A stretch of DNA of 48,577 nt from an uncultured Christensenellaceae bacterium (GCA_910587455.1 CAJULK010000012.1:1-48577); one strand, 5' to 3'; shown: positions 23,774-33,421, counted from the first letter of the stretch. Made by a program: numbers and translations. The notes: generated from the letters alone by a model not told the origin.

Positions 23774-25195
23774 TTACTGCGCTTTGATACCGAGAGAGTC
23801 GAACAACGAAGCGAGCGTATCGTCAAAGACCGCAGTCGAACCGAGTATCTTTTCGCACGCGGCGTCCACCTCGTCGTGGACGTTGAGTTTTGCTTCGAGC
23901 TTGGTCGTCGTGCCGCCCTGCTCTTTCATAATGCGCTCTATCATCTTTGCAAACGGCTTTGTCTGAGGCGGAAGCTGTTTCGCGTCGTACGGTACGGTGC
24001 CGTCGAGATACAACTGCACCTGACCGAGCTGTTCGGAAAGTTTTGTGGGCAACACGAAATAGCCGAGTACATCCGTAAGCCCGAGCGCGTCCGCCTTGAT
24101 CTCCTCATACTCCGCGCCGAGCCGAGGGCGCTTGAGCGCGTTAGAGCGGAGAATAACGTCGAACACGTATTTTCCCGACAGCTTGCGGCAAACGACGTTG
24201 CAGAAATTCTTTTTGCCGTCGGTGTTTTCTATGCGCTCGTCCGAATACCCCTTCCATGTCCTGATCAATTTGTCTAAGAACTCTACCGTTTTTTCGAGGT
24301 TGGAATGAGAAATACGTATTACAGTGTTGTACCAATCGACCGTGTTTATTTCGAGATAGGGATATTCTGCGGATTTGTATCTGCGCTTCAACGCGCTTCT
24401 AAACATTGGCGTCGAGCGGAAACCGACCTGAAAATGTTCGTGCGCGGTATTTTTGGCTCCGCCGTCGGCTATGACGGCATTCGTTCCCGCAAAACCGTCC
24501 GCGCCTACGAAATCGGCGGCGAGAGCGAGCTTTTTAAGCGTTTCCGCTCCGCCCGACATGGGCTTATGCTCGACGTTTGTCAAAACGCCGTGCTTGTCGA
24601 AGTATTGATGGCGCGAATACGTGAAGAACCATTCTTCTCCGTCTATATCGGTGCGCACCGTACGCATATTGGCGCGCGAGCCGAAACCCTCGTTCTCTAT
24701 GCACAGCGCGCACTCGGGATACTTGTCCGTCGTGGCCTGCGGCATGAAGTTTATTATTACCTCGATACGGCTTTTAAGCTCCTTGGCTTCCCAACGGTCG
24801 TTCTTGCCGAGTTCGTCGAGATCGACGTAGCCGTCCTTGACGCAGTAATCGTACAGCCAATCGAACGCCTTTTGCTTGTTTACGGAATGAGTGCTCTCAA
24901 ACAGATCGTTCACTTCGGACGGGCGCAGAATGAGCGTATCCATGACTGCGTTCTTAAACGCGGCTGCGTCCGCTTCCGCTATCAGATTTTGCCCGAGCGC
25001 ATAATCTACGAGCGGTGCGAGCAGTTTATTGGGCGAAGCCATACCGTCGAAGTCGGCGTCCGGTTCGACCGGCGCGAAATCGGTGATTTTAAGAAGCCGC
25101 ATAAGCCGCCCCGCCGCATACTCGGTATCCAAATCGTCGAGCATGAGATTGAGCTTCGCATATTCCAAAAGATTGGATATTTCAACGTCTAACAT
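23774..25195 (-). CDS. galT: UDP-glucose--hexose-1-phosphate uridylyltransferase, Gram-positive type
   Basis: A Leloir-pathway enzyme that exchanges UMP between UDP-glucose and galactose-1-phosphate. The protein has 473 residues, in the range of the Gram-positive GalT class rather than the shorter E. coli type. The nucleophile-type motif reads HEHFQ in NTAHEHFQVG. AAGGAG precedes the ATG. It lies 20 bp after the pseudouridine synthase gene. No galK or galE is in the window, so its place at the end of a translation-related operon is unusual. The substrate could be a host-derived hexose. Confidence 0.93.
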   Translation of the reverse strand: MLDVEISNLLEYAKLNLMLDDLDTEYAAGRLMRLLKITDFAPVEPDADFDGMASPNKLLAPLVDYALGQNLIAEADAAAFKNAVMDTLILRPSEVNDLFESTHSVNKQKAFDWLYDYCVKDGYVDLDELGKNDRWEAKELKSRIEVIINFMPQATTDKYPECALCIENEGFGSRANMRTVRTDIDGEEWFFTYSRHQYFDKHGVLTNVEHKPMSGGAETLKKLALAADFVGADGFAGTNAVIADGGAKNTAHEHFQVGFRSTPMFRSALKRRYKSAEYPYLEINTVDWYNTVIRISHSNLEKTVEFLDKLIRTWKGYSDERIENTDGKKNFCNVVCRKLSGKYVFDVILRSNALKRPRLGAEYEEIKADALGLTDVLGYFVLPTKLSEQLGQVQLYLDGTVPYDAKQLPPQTKPFAKMIERIMKEQGGTTTKLEAKLNVHDEVDAACEKILGSTAVFDDTLASLFDSLGIKAQ

Positions 25196-25215
25196 ATTAT
25201 TTTTCTCCTTATGAG

Positions 25216-26091
25216 TTAATTTTTATAGTAGCCGTGCGGCGCGGGCCGCACTATGTCCGCGAGCGGTGCGGTGTCGAATTCCGTCCAGGGAAACTCCTGC
25301 GGCGGAAGCGCCATAAAAGTCATACGATCGCCGCTTACGGGATGCGTAAGCACGAGCCTGTACGCCCACAGCGCGAGATGAGGACTTTTTACGAGCTTGT
25401 CCTTTGCGTATCTGTAATCGCCGACTATCGGTGCGCCGAGAGCTTTAAGCTGCACGCGCGCCTGATGAGTTCTTCCCGTTATAAGCTTTACCGATACGAG
25501 CGACAGCCCGTTCTTGCCGTCTACGACGCTTATGTCCGACTGCGCTTTCTTAGCGCCGTCGAGCGTGGACGGCGCAAGCGCGACGCTGTTCGTCTGTTCG
25601 TCTTTTACGAGATAATGCTCGACTCGCCCCGTTCGGTTGGGGCGGCCCGACGTGACTGCGAGATACGTTTTTTCGAACTCGTCGCCGCCGTCGCGAATTT
25701 TTTCGCAAAGCCGCGCCGCCGCCTTCGAAGTTTTGGCAAACACCATTACTCCGCCGGTAGGTCTGTCCAAGCGGTGCACGAGTCCGAGATACGCCTCGCC
25801 CTTTTTGTCGTACTTTTTTACGAGATAGTCTTTGAGCAGAGTGAGCATATCGGGATCGCCGCTGCTGTCAGCCTGCGACGGGACGTTGTGCGGCTTTACC
25901 GCCACGAGAAGATGATTATCCTCGAAAAGAATTACGGGGGCACCGTCGTCGGCAGTGCGCTCGTCGTCTTTTGGCGCGCGCTTTGATACTACGTCTTTAA
26001 CGTCCAGCCTGAGCTTTACTTTTGTGGGCGCTTTGTCCGCACCGAATTTATTCTTGCCGCTGTTTTCGCCGTCTGTCACGAGTTCCTCCAT
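25216..26091 (-). CDS. RluA/RluD-family pseudouridine synthase
   Basis: Isomerises uridine to pseudouridine in rRNA or tRNA. The catalytic aspartate lies in GLVHRLDRPTGGVMVFAKT, and the family motif TGRTHQARVQLKALGAPIVGD is complete. The N-terminal segment lacks a clear S4 domain, so the exact RluA/C/D target is not assigned. The 291-residue version starting at 26091 overlaps the upstream methyltransferase gene by 16 bp. The longer open frame to 26313 is only its antiphase reading. Confidence 0.9.
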   Translation of the reverse strand: MEELVTDGENSGKNKFGADKAPTKVKLRLDVKDVVSKRAPKDDERTADDGAPVILFEDNHLLVAVKPHNVPSQADSSGDPDMLTLLKDYLVKKYDKKGEAYLGLVHRLDRPTGGVMVFAKTSKAAARLCEKIRDGGDEFEKTYLAVTSGRPNRTGRVEHYLVKDEQTNSVALAPSTLDGAKKAQSDISVVDGKNGLSLVSVKLITGRTHQARVQLKALGAPIVGDYRYAKDKLVKSPHLALWAYRLVLTHPVSGDRMTFMALPPQEFPWTEFDTAPLADIVRPAPHGYYKN

Positions 26092-26933
26092 AAGCCGCTG
26101 CAACCGCAAGGCAGAGCGACGTCCGCGCGCTCGGTTGGCAGGCATACTTCGTACGCTTCCACTCTGCCGCGCGGCAATGTAAGTGTCAAAAGATCGGATA
26201 TCGTAGTGGGCTGCAAACCCGTCGTATAGCTGTTGATAAGGAAGAACATCGGATCGGATACGACGTCGGCGCACAGCTTTACAAGGTCGTATACATCGTC
26301 CTCCATGCGCCATACTTCTCCGCCCGCGCCCCTGCCGTAACTCGGCGGATCCATTATTACCGCGTCGTACGTTTTGCCGCGCTTTATCTCGCGCGCGACG
26401 AACTTTTTGCAGTCGTCAATTATGAAGCGCAGATTTTCCTGCGGCACGCCGTTGAGCGAGCAGTTGAGCTTTGCGCGCTCGACCATTCCTTTTGCGGCGT
26501 CTACGTGCGTGACTTGCGCGCCCGATTTTGCGAGCACCGCCGTAGACGCGCCGGTATACGCAAACAGATTGAGTATGCGAAGCTGCTTGCCTTTTGCGCG
26601 CGCATCGGCAACGACTTTTTCGAGCTTATCCCAATTCACGGCCTGCTCGGGGAACAAGCCCGTATGCTTGAAGCCCGTCGGCTTGACAGCAAACCTGTAT
26701 CCGCGCCAAGCTATCTGCCATTCGGCCGGCATTTTTTTGTACACCGTCCATTTGCCGCCGCCCGACCTGTCGCGTTCGTACCGTGCGTGACAGTCGTATT
26801 CAGAATAGTCTACGGTCGAGCGCCAAATAGCCTGCGGATCGGGGCGAAGCAGCACTATATCTTTCCAACGTTCGAGTTTAAGCCCGTCGCCCGTGCCGAG
26901 TATTCTGTAATCGTTCCAATCGGGCGCTAACAT
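26076..26933 (-). CDS. class I SAM-dependent RNA methyltransferase (RlmI/RlmK-like)
   Basis: A 285-residue methyltransferase of the family that contains RlmI-type rRNA enzymes, here without an N-terminal PUA domain. SAM-binding motif I is LNLFAYTGAST, followed by acidic HVDAAKGM. The catalytic-type motif is IMDPPSYGRG. Its start overlaps the ileS stop by 7 bp, and its end overlaps the pseudouridine synthase, forming a compact RNA-modification block. The target base is not predictable by eye. Confidence 0.88.
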   Translation of the reverse strand: MLAPDWNDYRILGTGDGLKLERWKDIVLLRPDPQAIWRSTVDYSEYDCHARYERDRSGGGKWTVYKKMPAEWQIAWRGYRFAVKPTGFKHTGLFPEQAVNWDKLEKVVADARAKGKQLRILNLFAYTGASTAVLAKSGAQVTHVDAAKGMVERAKLNCSLNGVPQENLRFIIDDCKKFVAREIKRGKTYDAVIMDPPSYGRGAGGEVWRMEDDVYDLVKLCADVVSDPMFFLINSYTTGLQPTTISDLLTLTLPRGRVEAYEVCLPTERADVALPCGCSGLWRNS

Positions 26934-29900
26934 TTGACCACCGCGAGCACCGCGCCGTGCCCGTTGATATCCGCATGTTCCGCGCCGGGCGCAGTGCCGT
27001 CCGACTTTTCAACTGCGATTGCGAGAGTGACTTTTGCTATCCGTTCTCCGAACGCTGCGAAAACTTCGTCTATAAATCCGTCGCCCGAATAGTACAGCGT
27101 TATGCGGTCCGTAACGTCCAATCCGTTCGCCTTGCGCATTGTCTGAACTTTGGAAATTATCTCTCGTGCACCGCCCTCTTTGAGAAGCTCGGGCGTAAGC
27201 TCGGTATCGAGCGCGACCGTCAGTCCGTCCGACGATTCGACCGAGTATCCCGCCGCACCGCGCGTGGTGATAAGCATATCGTCTTTGCCGAGCGCTATCT
27301 TGTTTCCGTCTATGTCGAACTCGTATACTCCGCCGCCGAGCGCGACACGCGCCGCCTCGTCGCCGCACTCCGCGAGCTTCGCCCTTATAGCGCCTACGAA
27401 CTTTCCGTACTTCGGTCCCACGGTTTTGAGCTGAGGTTTTACGTCATAGCCCGTAAGCTCGTCCGTACCGCCCGATATGACTTCCTTAACGTTCAATTCG
27501 TCCGCGAGAATGTCGGAGTACTCCATGGGAAACTCGCCCGCCACTACTACTTTTGCGAGAGTCTGACGGTTTTTTATCCCGCTCTTATTGCGCGCCGCCC
27601 TGCCGAGTTCCGCAGCCCTTATAACGGCGTTCATATCTTCGGACAGCTTGCCGTCGATAAGCTTTTTAACGGGCTCGGGAAAATCGGACATATGCACCGA
27701 CATCGGCGCCGATTTATCGACCGAACAAACTATATTGCGGTAAATTTCTTCGGCGATGAACGGCGTATACGGCGCGGTCAGCTTCGCGAGCGTAGACAAA
27801 ACGGTATACAGCGTATAGAATGCCGCCGTCTTGTCCGCGTCCATGCCGCCCGACCAAAATCTTTCGCGGCAACGTCTGACGTACCAGTTGGATACCTTGT
27901 CGGTAAACTCGCCTATCGCGCGCGCCGTTTCGTACAGCTTGTAATCGTCGAGCCCTGCCGCCACCTTGCGCGCAAGCTCGTTAAGCTCGGACAGCACCCA
28001 TTTATCCATGAGCGTATATTTAAGTTTTTCGGCATCGACCGCCGTCGGATCGAACTTGTCTATTTCGGCGTACATGACGTAAAATGCATAGGTATTGTAC
28101 AGCGTGCCGAGATATTTGTTCTGCGATTCGGAAACGGCTTTCATGAAAAACCGCGACGGCAGATGGGGCGCCGAATTAGTATAGTAATACCACCGAACGG
28201 CGTCCGCGCCCGTAACGTCGAGCACCGACATCGGGTCTACTACGTTGCCGAGATGCTTGCTCTGCTTTCTGCCCTGCTCGTCGGTAACGTGACCGAGCAC
28301 CAGACAGTTTTTGAACGGCGCTCTGTCGAACATGAGCGTCGATATCACGAGTAGCGTATAGAACCAGCCGCGCGTCTGATCGACGGCTTCGGATATGAAA
28401 TCCGCAGGGAACGTCTTTTCGAAAACGTCTTTGTTCTCGAACGGATAGTGATACTGCGCAAAAGGCATGGCGCCCGAATCGTACCAGCAGTCGATCACTT
28501 CGGGCGTGCGGCGCATCGTTCCGCCGCACGAACATTTGTACTCGGCTTTATCAACATACGGCTTGTGCAGTTCGATATCGCCCGTTATGCCGCATTTTTC
28601 TTTAAGCTCGGCTTTAGAACCTATCGCTTCGATCTTGCCGCACTTGTCGCATATCCACAGAGGAAGCGGAGTTCCCCAATATCTGTCGCGCGACAATCCC
28701 CAATCTATTACGTTTTCGAGAAAGTTGCCCATGCGCCCCGAACCTATAGTGGGCGGATACCAATTTACCGACGCATTGTTTTTTATCAGCTTGTCCTTGA
28801 CAGCCGTCGTCTTTATGAACCAGCTCGACCGCGCATAATATATGAGCGGCGTGTTGCACCGCCAGCAGAACGGATAGCTGTGCGTGTACATAGGCGCGGA
28901 TATCAACAGCCCGCGCGACTTCAGATCGGCGATTATCGCTTTGTCCGCGTCTTTGCAGAACACACCCTTTACCGCTTGCGGCGCGGTCAGTTTGCCGCGC
29001 TCGTCTATAGCCTGAACAAACGGCAGACCGTTCGCCTTGCCCACGCGCGAGTCGTCCTCGCCGAACGCCGGCGCGATGTGGACTATGCCTGTGCCGTCCG
29101 TCAGCGTTACGTAACCGTCCGCCACGACCTTATAGCAATCGTCTTTACCGTCATACGTACGGTAAAGCGGAGTATAGTGCGCGCCTACAAGTTCGCTGCC
29201 TTTATATGATCGAAGCGTTTTGTATTCTTCGAAGTGCTTGCCCGCGAGTTCTTTCGCGAGAACGTATTTTCCGCCTTTGGCTTCAATAAGTATATATTCG
29301 TAATCGGGATTGACGCACAGCGCGACGTTGGACGGAAGGGTCCACGGCGTAGTCGTCCATGCCAAAAACTTACAGCCGCCGCCGAAATCCGATTCGAACG
29401 CCGCGACCGCGGTGCGCTCGGTAACGTCGGTGTAGCCCTGCGCGACTTCGTGCGAGGAAAGCGCCGTTCCGCAACGCGGACAGTACGGAACGATCTTATG
29501 CCCTTTGTATATCAGTCCGCGCTCGAAAATGTTTTTAAGCGACCACCAGACCGACTCGATGTAGTTGTCGTCGTACGTCACGTACGGGTGTTCCATGTCC
29601 GCCCAATAACCGACGCGCTCCGACATGCGCTCCCACTCGGTCTTATACTTCCACACGCTCTTTTTGCACTGCGAAATAAACGGTTCGACGCCGTACTTTT
29701 CTATATCCTGCTTGCCGTCGATCTTAAGCGACTTTTCCACTTCGAGCTCTACGGGCAGTCCGTGCGTATCCCAACCCGCTTTTCGCAAAACGTGTTTGCC
29801 TCGCATCGTATGATAGCGCGGAATGATGTCCTTCATCGTGCGCGTAAGAACGTGTCCCACGTGCGGTTTCCCGTTCGCCGTGGGCGGACCGTCGTAAAAC

Positions 29901-30022
29901 GAAAACTCCGCGCCGCCCTCGCGCGCCGCTATGCTCTTTTCGAATACGGCGTTTTCTTTCCAAAACTCCGCGATACGTTTTTCCATGGCTACAGGATCGT
30001 AGCCCGTTACCTTCCCGTACAT
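26927..30022 (-). CDS. ileS: isoleucyl-tRNA synthetase
   Basis: Charges tRNA-Ile with isoleucine and edits valine. The protein has 1031 residues. The class I signature HVGH appears in GKPHVGHVLTRT, and the KMSKS loop is KQSKHLGN. The CP1 editing domain lies between, with WTTTPWTLPSN. The sequence runs to a C-terminal anticodon-binding region with ANGLDVTDRI. This length and C-terminus fit the archaeal/eukaryotic-like type 2 IleRS, often mupirocin-tolerant, but that is inference. It follows hlyIII by 7 bp and has no T-box leader of its own. Confidence 0.96.
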   Translation of the reverse strand: MYGKVTGYDPVAMEKRIAEFWKENAVFEKSIAAREGGAEFSFYDGPPTANGKPHVGHVLTRTMKDIIPRYHTMRGKHVLRKAGWDTHGLPVELEVEKSLKIDGKQDIEKYGVEPFISQCKKSVWKYKTEWERMSERVGYWADMEHPYVTYDDNYIESVWWSLKNIFERGLIYKGHKIVPYCPRCGTALSSHEVAQGYTDVTERTAVAAFESDFGGGCKFLAWTTTPWTLPSNVALCVNPDYEYILIEAKGGKYVLAKELAGKHFEEYKTLRSYKGSELVGAHYTPLYRTYDGKDDCYKVVADGYVTLTDGTGIVHIAPAFGEDDSRVGKANGLPFVQAIDERGKLTAPQAVKGVFCKDADKAIIADLKSRGLLISAPMYTHSYPFCWRCNTPLIYYARSSWFIKTTAVKDKLIKNNASVNWYPPTIGSGRMGNFLENVIDWGLSRDRYWGTPLPLWICDKCGKIEAIGSKAELKEKCGITGDIELHKPYVDKAEYKCSCGGTMRRTPEVIDCWYDSGAMPFAQYHYPFENKDVFEKTFPADFISEAVDQTRGWFYTLLVISTLMFDRAPFKNCLVLGHVTDEQGRKQSKHLGNVVDPMSVLDVTGADAVRWYYYTNSAPHLPSRFFMKAVSESQNKYLGTLYNTYAFYVMYAEIDKFDPTAVDAEKLKYTLMDKWVLSELNELARKVAAGLDDYKLYETARAIGEFTDKVSNWYVRRCRERFWSGGMDADKTAAFYTLYTVLSTLAKLTAPYTPFIAEEIYRNIVCSVDKSAPMSVHMSDFPEPVKKLIDGKLSEDMNAVIRAAELGRAARNKSGIKNRQTLAKVVVAGEFPMEYSDILADELNVKEVISGGTDELTGYDVKPQLKTVGPKYGKFVGAIRAKLAECGDEAARVALGGGVYEFDIDGNKIALGKDDMLITTRGAAGYSVESSDGLTVALDTELTPELLKEGGAREIISKVQTMRKANGLDVTDRITLYYSGDGFIDEVFAAFGERIAKVTLAIAVEKSDGTAPGAEHADINGHGAVLAVVKC

Positions 30023-30029
30023 ATATCCC

Positions 30030-30710
30030 TCACGTCAACAATGTGTAAATTCCTATAAAATGCACCGCCGCGCCGCCTATTACGAGCAGACGCCCCAACA
30101 GCTCGCGCACAGGCACGGCGCGCAACGCACCTACTATAAGCCCCGCCGCATACAGCCCCGTTCCGCCGAACAGAAACCAAAAGAACCCGTAGCCGCATAT
30201 CGCCACAATGCGTTCGAGCCGCACCACGCACAAAAACGCCGAAGCGACATAAAGAAACAGCCGCACCGTTTTAAGCCTGTCCCGCGCCGCGGCGCACATG
30301 ACGGCTGCGGCGAGAGTAAGCGCCGCGTCCGTCGAGAAAAGCGTATATCCCCATATGCGGTCGTCGGCAGTGCCCGACGGCAATACGTACAAAAACACGA
30401 CCGCAAAAAACCCGAAAACAAGCACTGCGGGCGCAGCCCCGTCGAGAGCGAGCGCCGCGCGCCGCGATCTCGATTCACGCGGCAAGGCATGAGCAACGGC
30501 ACCCGAAACGAACACCGTCGTAAAAACGATTCCGAACAGCGCGAAAGCGAACATACCGAGCGTCGGCACGTCCGACTTCTGCGCTTTGAGCAACAAAAAA
30601 ACAAGCCCCACAAACGATAGCGCGGCAGACAATGCGTGCGATATGACATTTGTGAGTTCCTCAGGCTTGCTGTATGCCGCGCACGGCGTTGCTACCTTCG
30701 TATCACTCAT
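30030..30710 (-). CDS. hemolysin III/AdipoR-family membrane protein
   Basis: A 226-residue protein with about seven membrane helices. The family signature at the N-terminus is present as YSKPEELTNVISHALSAALS, and further histidines lie in AVAHALP and AAVHFIGIYT at the positions of the zinc site. Bacterial members (YqfA/HlyIII) affect membrane fluidity; hemolytic activity should not be assumed. It is first in the hlyIII-ileS operon. The start codon lies exactly six bases after TATAAT, so it is predicted to be translated from a leaderless mRNA. Confidence 0.85.
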   Translation of the reverse strand: MSDTKVATPCAAYSKPEELTNVISHALSAALSFVGLVFLLLKAQKSDVPTLGMFAFALFGIVFTTVFVSGAVAHALPRESRSRRAALALDGAAPAVLVFGFFAVVFLYVLPSGTADDRIWGYTLFSTDAALTLAAAVMCAAARDRLKTVRLFLYVASAFLCVVRLERIVAICGYGFFWFLFGGTGLYAAGLIVGALRAVPVRELLGRLLVIGGAAVHFIGIYTLLT

Positions 30711-30716
30711 GATTCG

Positions 30717-30745
30717 ATTATAACATATAAAGGGCTATCGGTCAA
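30717..30745 (-). promoter_or_regulatory. leaderless promoter of the hlyIII-ileS operon
   Basis: TTGACC (30740-30745), 17-bp spacer and TATAAT (30717-30722) on the minus strand, then six bases to the ATG at 30710. Transcription should begin on the start codon. Confidence 0.75.
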
Positions 30746-30770
30746 TCGAATTTTACAAACTTTATACGGT

Positions 30771-32054
30771 TTACCGCAAGACCGCGCCGTCGCCGGCTTC
30801 ATACCGTGCACGAAAGCCCGTAACAAGCGGAAGCATTCGCCGTTTCCAATATACGGCAAACAGCAACGACAGTGCGCATACCGCCGCAGTCAATACCAAA
30901 ATGACGAGGATAACGCCGTCCCAACCGGCGCTATCGGACACGAACCCTATCAAATAGCTCGCAAGCATGCTTCCGCCGTAGCACGCCGCGTCGATTATTC
31001 CCGCATACAGTCCCGACGGGCCCACCGTGCGAAGTACGAACGGAACGGCGGAAACCAGCGTGTTGTTTATGCCCGCCATCGCGCAAGCTACGATCGAAAA
31101 CAATCCGACAGTCAAGACGACGTTTTTCGTATACAGCAACAGCGCAAGCGCGAGCGCAACGCCCGCCACAGCATACAGCAAACCGCAAATCGTTATATCG
31201 TTGGGCAGTTTTCTATGTATGAGCCGCGCGGCAAAAGCGCCGAAAAACGATATGAACGGAAGAACAAGCATTATCGCAATGGAAAAAGACGTTTTCAGCC
31301 CGAAAGTTTCCTTGATCAAATTGGGCACCCAAGTCGTTATGCCGTCTTTAACGAACCCGTTTGCGATCCCGAACGCCGCGACGAAAACGAGCGAAACGTA
31401 CAGCGGTCTTTTGGACGGCGGCGAGATCTGCGCAACGCCCGCTTCGTCGGTTTTTTCGAACTTCTCCGCGCCGAGATTTTTCTTGACGTAACCTATTCCG
31501 AAAAACCAGGAAATTGCGGCGGCTATCAGAAGCACGCTCGCAGCGTAAAACACATACCGCCAATCGCACGCGGCGACGAAAAAAGCGGACAGTCCGTAAG
31601 CGACAAAGGTGCCGCCTACGGACGTGGTGCTCATCAATACTATACATTTGCTTATTTCTTTATCGCTCAGATACTCGGCTTGTATACGAATAAGCGAGCT
31701 CCACAGCACCGACTGCGCGGCGCCGTTGACGAGCCAAATATACTTCATTATATCGACGGTCTGACAAAACGTCATTGCGACGTTGCACGCCGCAGACACG
31801 GGCAGGACGGAAAAAACGGCGATCTGCGAATCGTATCTTTTGCAAAGCAGTCCGTTGACGAGCTGTCCCGCGCCGTACGCGAAAAAGAAAAAACTCGCCA
31901 CAAGCCCCGCCGCATCCTTTTGCGCACCCGTGCTTTCGATTATCGCCACCATAGAAGCGGAATAATTCATTCTTCCGACGTTCGCGGCGGCATACACGAA
32001 CCACCCGCAAAACAGCAGGATCGAAACACATTTGCGCGACTTTGATTTACCCAT
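30771..32054 (-). CDS. MFS transporter, organophosphate/hexose-phosphate antiporter type
   Basis: A 427-residue integral membrane protein with about twelve helices. It resembles the GlpT/UhpT/UhpC branch of the major facilitator superfamily, with GRMNYSASM in helix 1 and a Lys/Arg-rich central loop near residue 210. The substrate is probably a small organic phosphate or related anion, but this is not certain. The start at 32054 follows AAAGGTA and removes a 24-residue unsupported extension. No clear terminator lies between its stop and the next promoter. The 241-bp gap upstream holds imperfect repeats. Confidence 0.8.
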   Translation of the reverse strand: MGKSKSRKCVSILLFCGWFVYAAANVGRMNYSASMVAIIESTGAQKDAAGLVASFFFFAYGAGQLVNGLLCKRYDSQIAVFSVLPVSAACNVAMTFCQTVDIMKYIWLVNGAAQSVLWSSLIRIQAEYLSDKEISKCIVLMSTTSVGGTFVAYGLSAFFVAACDWRYVFYAASVLLIAAAISWFFGIGYVKKNLGAEKFEKTDEAGVAQISPPSKRPLYVSLVFVAAFGIANGFVKDGITTWVPNLIKETFGLKTSFSIAIMLVLPFISFFGAFAARLIHRKLPNDITICGLLYAVAGVALALALLLYTKNVVLTVGLFSIVACAMAGINNTLVSAVPFVLRTVGPSGLYAGIIDAACYGGSMLASYLIGFVSDSAGWDGVILVILVLTAAVCALSLLFAVYWKRRMLPLVTGFRARYEAGDGAVLR

Positions 32055-32176
32055 TGTTCTACCTTTGCGCGTCGCCGCGTCATAAAGCAGCCGACTATCG
32101 AGTGCTGTCCTCGAAAGTTCGGTCACACATATCCGTACTTAGAATAACATACATCTCCGATTTTTAAGTATTCAAC

Positions 32177-32217
32177 ATTCTGACAGAATAAATATCTTTT
32201 CTTCCAACATTCGGACT
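32177..32217. repeat. palindrome and imperfect direct repeat upstream of the MFS gene
   Basis: ATTCTGACAGAAT (32177-32189) is a perfect 13-bp palindrome. The string around it, TTCAACATTCTGAC, recurs imperfectly as TTCCAACATTCGGAC about 30 bp further on. This could be a regulator binding site for the transporter or the divergent kinase. No regulator is identified. Confidence 0.35.
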
Positions 32218-32260
32218 TATAGTACCCTCGAATAAGCAACGCGAGCAAATATAAATTTCA

Positions 32261-32289
32261 TTGACATTTACCATATACAGGTGTATAAT
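32261..32289 (+). promoter_or_regulatory. perfect consensus, leaderless promoter of the kinase gene
   Basis: TTGACA (32261-32266), 17-bp spacer and TATAAT (32284-32289), then six bases to the ATG at 32296. All twelve consensus positions match and the predicted +1 is the A of the start codon. Confidence 0.85.
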
Positions 32290-32295
32290 AATAAC

Positions 32296-33285
32296 ATGCA
32301 GGATTTACGCGACATACGCACCATATGCCTCGATTGCTTCGGCACGCTCGATCCTCGCACACACGTTTGCAGACATTGCAACAAGCGCGCGGCGGACAAT
32401 CAAGTGCCATCGCAAGCGCTCCCGCAAAGATCGTTGCTCGGGGGGCGCTATCTTATAGGTATGCCGCTCGGCAGGGGCGGATTCGGCATAACGTACAAAG
32501 CGTATGACATGCTGACGTGCACGCGCGTCGCAATAAAAGAATTTTTCCCAAAGGGTTACACAAAACGCGTGCCGCGGTCGTGCGCGGTAGACGTTAACGA
32601 CGCAGGCAACGCCAAGGCATTCAACTATTGGCTGACCGCGTTTATTCAGGAAGCCAAAGTTTTAACGTCCATAAAACACCTCGACGGCATTGTCGGGATA
32701 CACGATTTTTTCCTGACCAACAATACGGCATATATCGTTATGGAATATCTCGACGGCATGAGTCTTTTCCGTTTTATAAACGGCAGGGGCGGACGGCTGC
32801 ACATAACGGAAACGCTCAACGTCATGCGACCTGTGCTCGAAACGCTTCACCGCCTGCATCTGCACGGCGTGATACACAAAGACATATCGCCCGAAAACAT
32901 TCAGATAGTCAATAACAGACAGATAAAGCTCATCGACTTCGGCGCGGCGTCCATATACACGCAAAACGTTTCCAAGCCGTTTTTCGTACTCAAAAAGGGC
33001 TACTCACCCATCGAGCTGTATTCGCAAGGCGGCGCGCAAGGCCCGTGGACGGATATCTACGAAATAGGCGCGACTATCTACACATGTCTGGTCGGCAATC
33101 CCCCGCCCGAATCGAACGAGCGCAGAACAAACGACAAACTCGTTCCACCGTCGGCGCTCAATATAAAGATTCAGCCCGTGCGCGAAAGATCGCTGCTCAA
33201 AGCGCTCGCCGTCGATCCAAAGGACAGATATTCCAATATCGCCGAATTTCAGCAGATGTTCTACGGCGAGTTTATGCCGTTTTAG
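32296..33285 (+). CDS. Hanks-type Ser/Thr protein kinase with N-terminal zinc ribbon
   Basis: A 329-residue cytoplasmic kinase. A short zinc ribbon comes first (C11, C14, C25, C28). The kinase domain has glycine loop GRGGFG (59-64), VAIK (K81), catalytic loop HKDISPEN (D196) and DFG (214-216). HKD in place of HRD marks a non-RD-type loop, and KEFFPKGY is typical of a bacterial subfamily. There is no membrane segment and no PASTA domain, so it is not the usual cell-wall PrkC/PknB kinase. The ATG at 32296 is chosen over GTG at 32281 because the latter lies inside the promoter. A terminator follows, then SRP RNA. Confidence 0.92.
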   Translation: MQDLRDIRTICLDCFGTLDPRTHVCRHCNKRAADNQVPSQALPQRSLLGGRYLIGMPLGRGGFGITYKAYDMLTCTRVAIKEFFPKGYTKRVPRSCAVDVNDAGNAKAFNYWLTAFIQEAKVLTSIKHLDGIVGIHDFFLTNNTAYIVMEYLDGMSLFRFINGRGGRLHITETLNVMRPVLETLHRLHLHGVIHKDISPENIQIVNNRQIKLIDFGAASIYTQNVSKPFFVLKKGYSPIELYSQGGAQGPWTDIYEIGATIYTCLVGNPPPESNERRTNDKLVPPSALNIKIQPVRERSLLKALAVDPKDRYSNIAEFQQMFYGEFMPF

Positions 33286-33362
33286 TTTACTACTTGATTT
33301 TATGGCGCTCGACGTTATTCGCGCGCATTTTCCCGAGCGCAAAAGAACGATAGCTTCAATCG

Positions 33363-33399
33363 AAAAACGCAACCGTATCAAATCGCTTGCGTTTTTTTT
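33363..33399 (+). terminator. terminator of the kinase gene, overlapping the SRP promoter
   Basis: ACGCAA pairs with TTGCGT across a 14-nt loop and runs into eight T. The TTGCGT arm is also the -35 box of the SRP RNA promoter, so the two signals share bases. Confidence 0.6.
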
Positions 33400-33415
33400 C
33401 GTTATGGTATATAAT
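33387..33415 (+). promoter_or_regulatory. SRP RNA promoter
   Basis: TTGCGT (33387-33392), 17-bp spacer and TATAAT (33410-33415). The predicted start at 33422 coincides with the 5' strand of the terminal helix of the RNA. Confidence 0.8.
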
Positions 33416-33421
33416 AACGCT

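Noticed and set aside
21594..23966. 790-codon plus-strand frame opposite the LRR lipoprotein gene
   Set aside because: No recognisable domain and no ribosome-binding site; the minus strand has signal peptide, lipobox and repeats.
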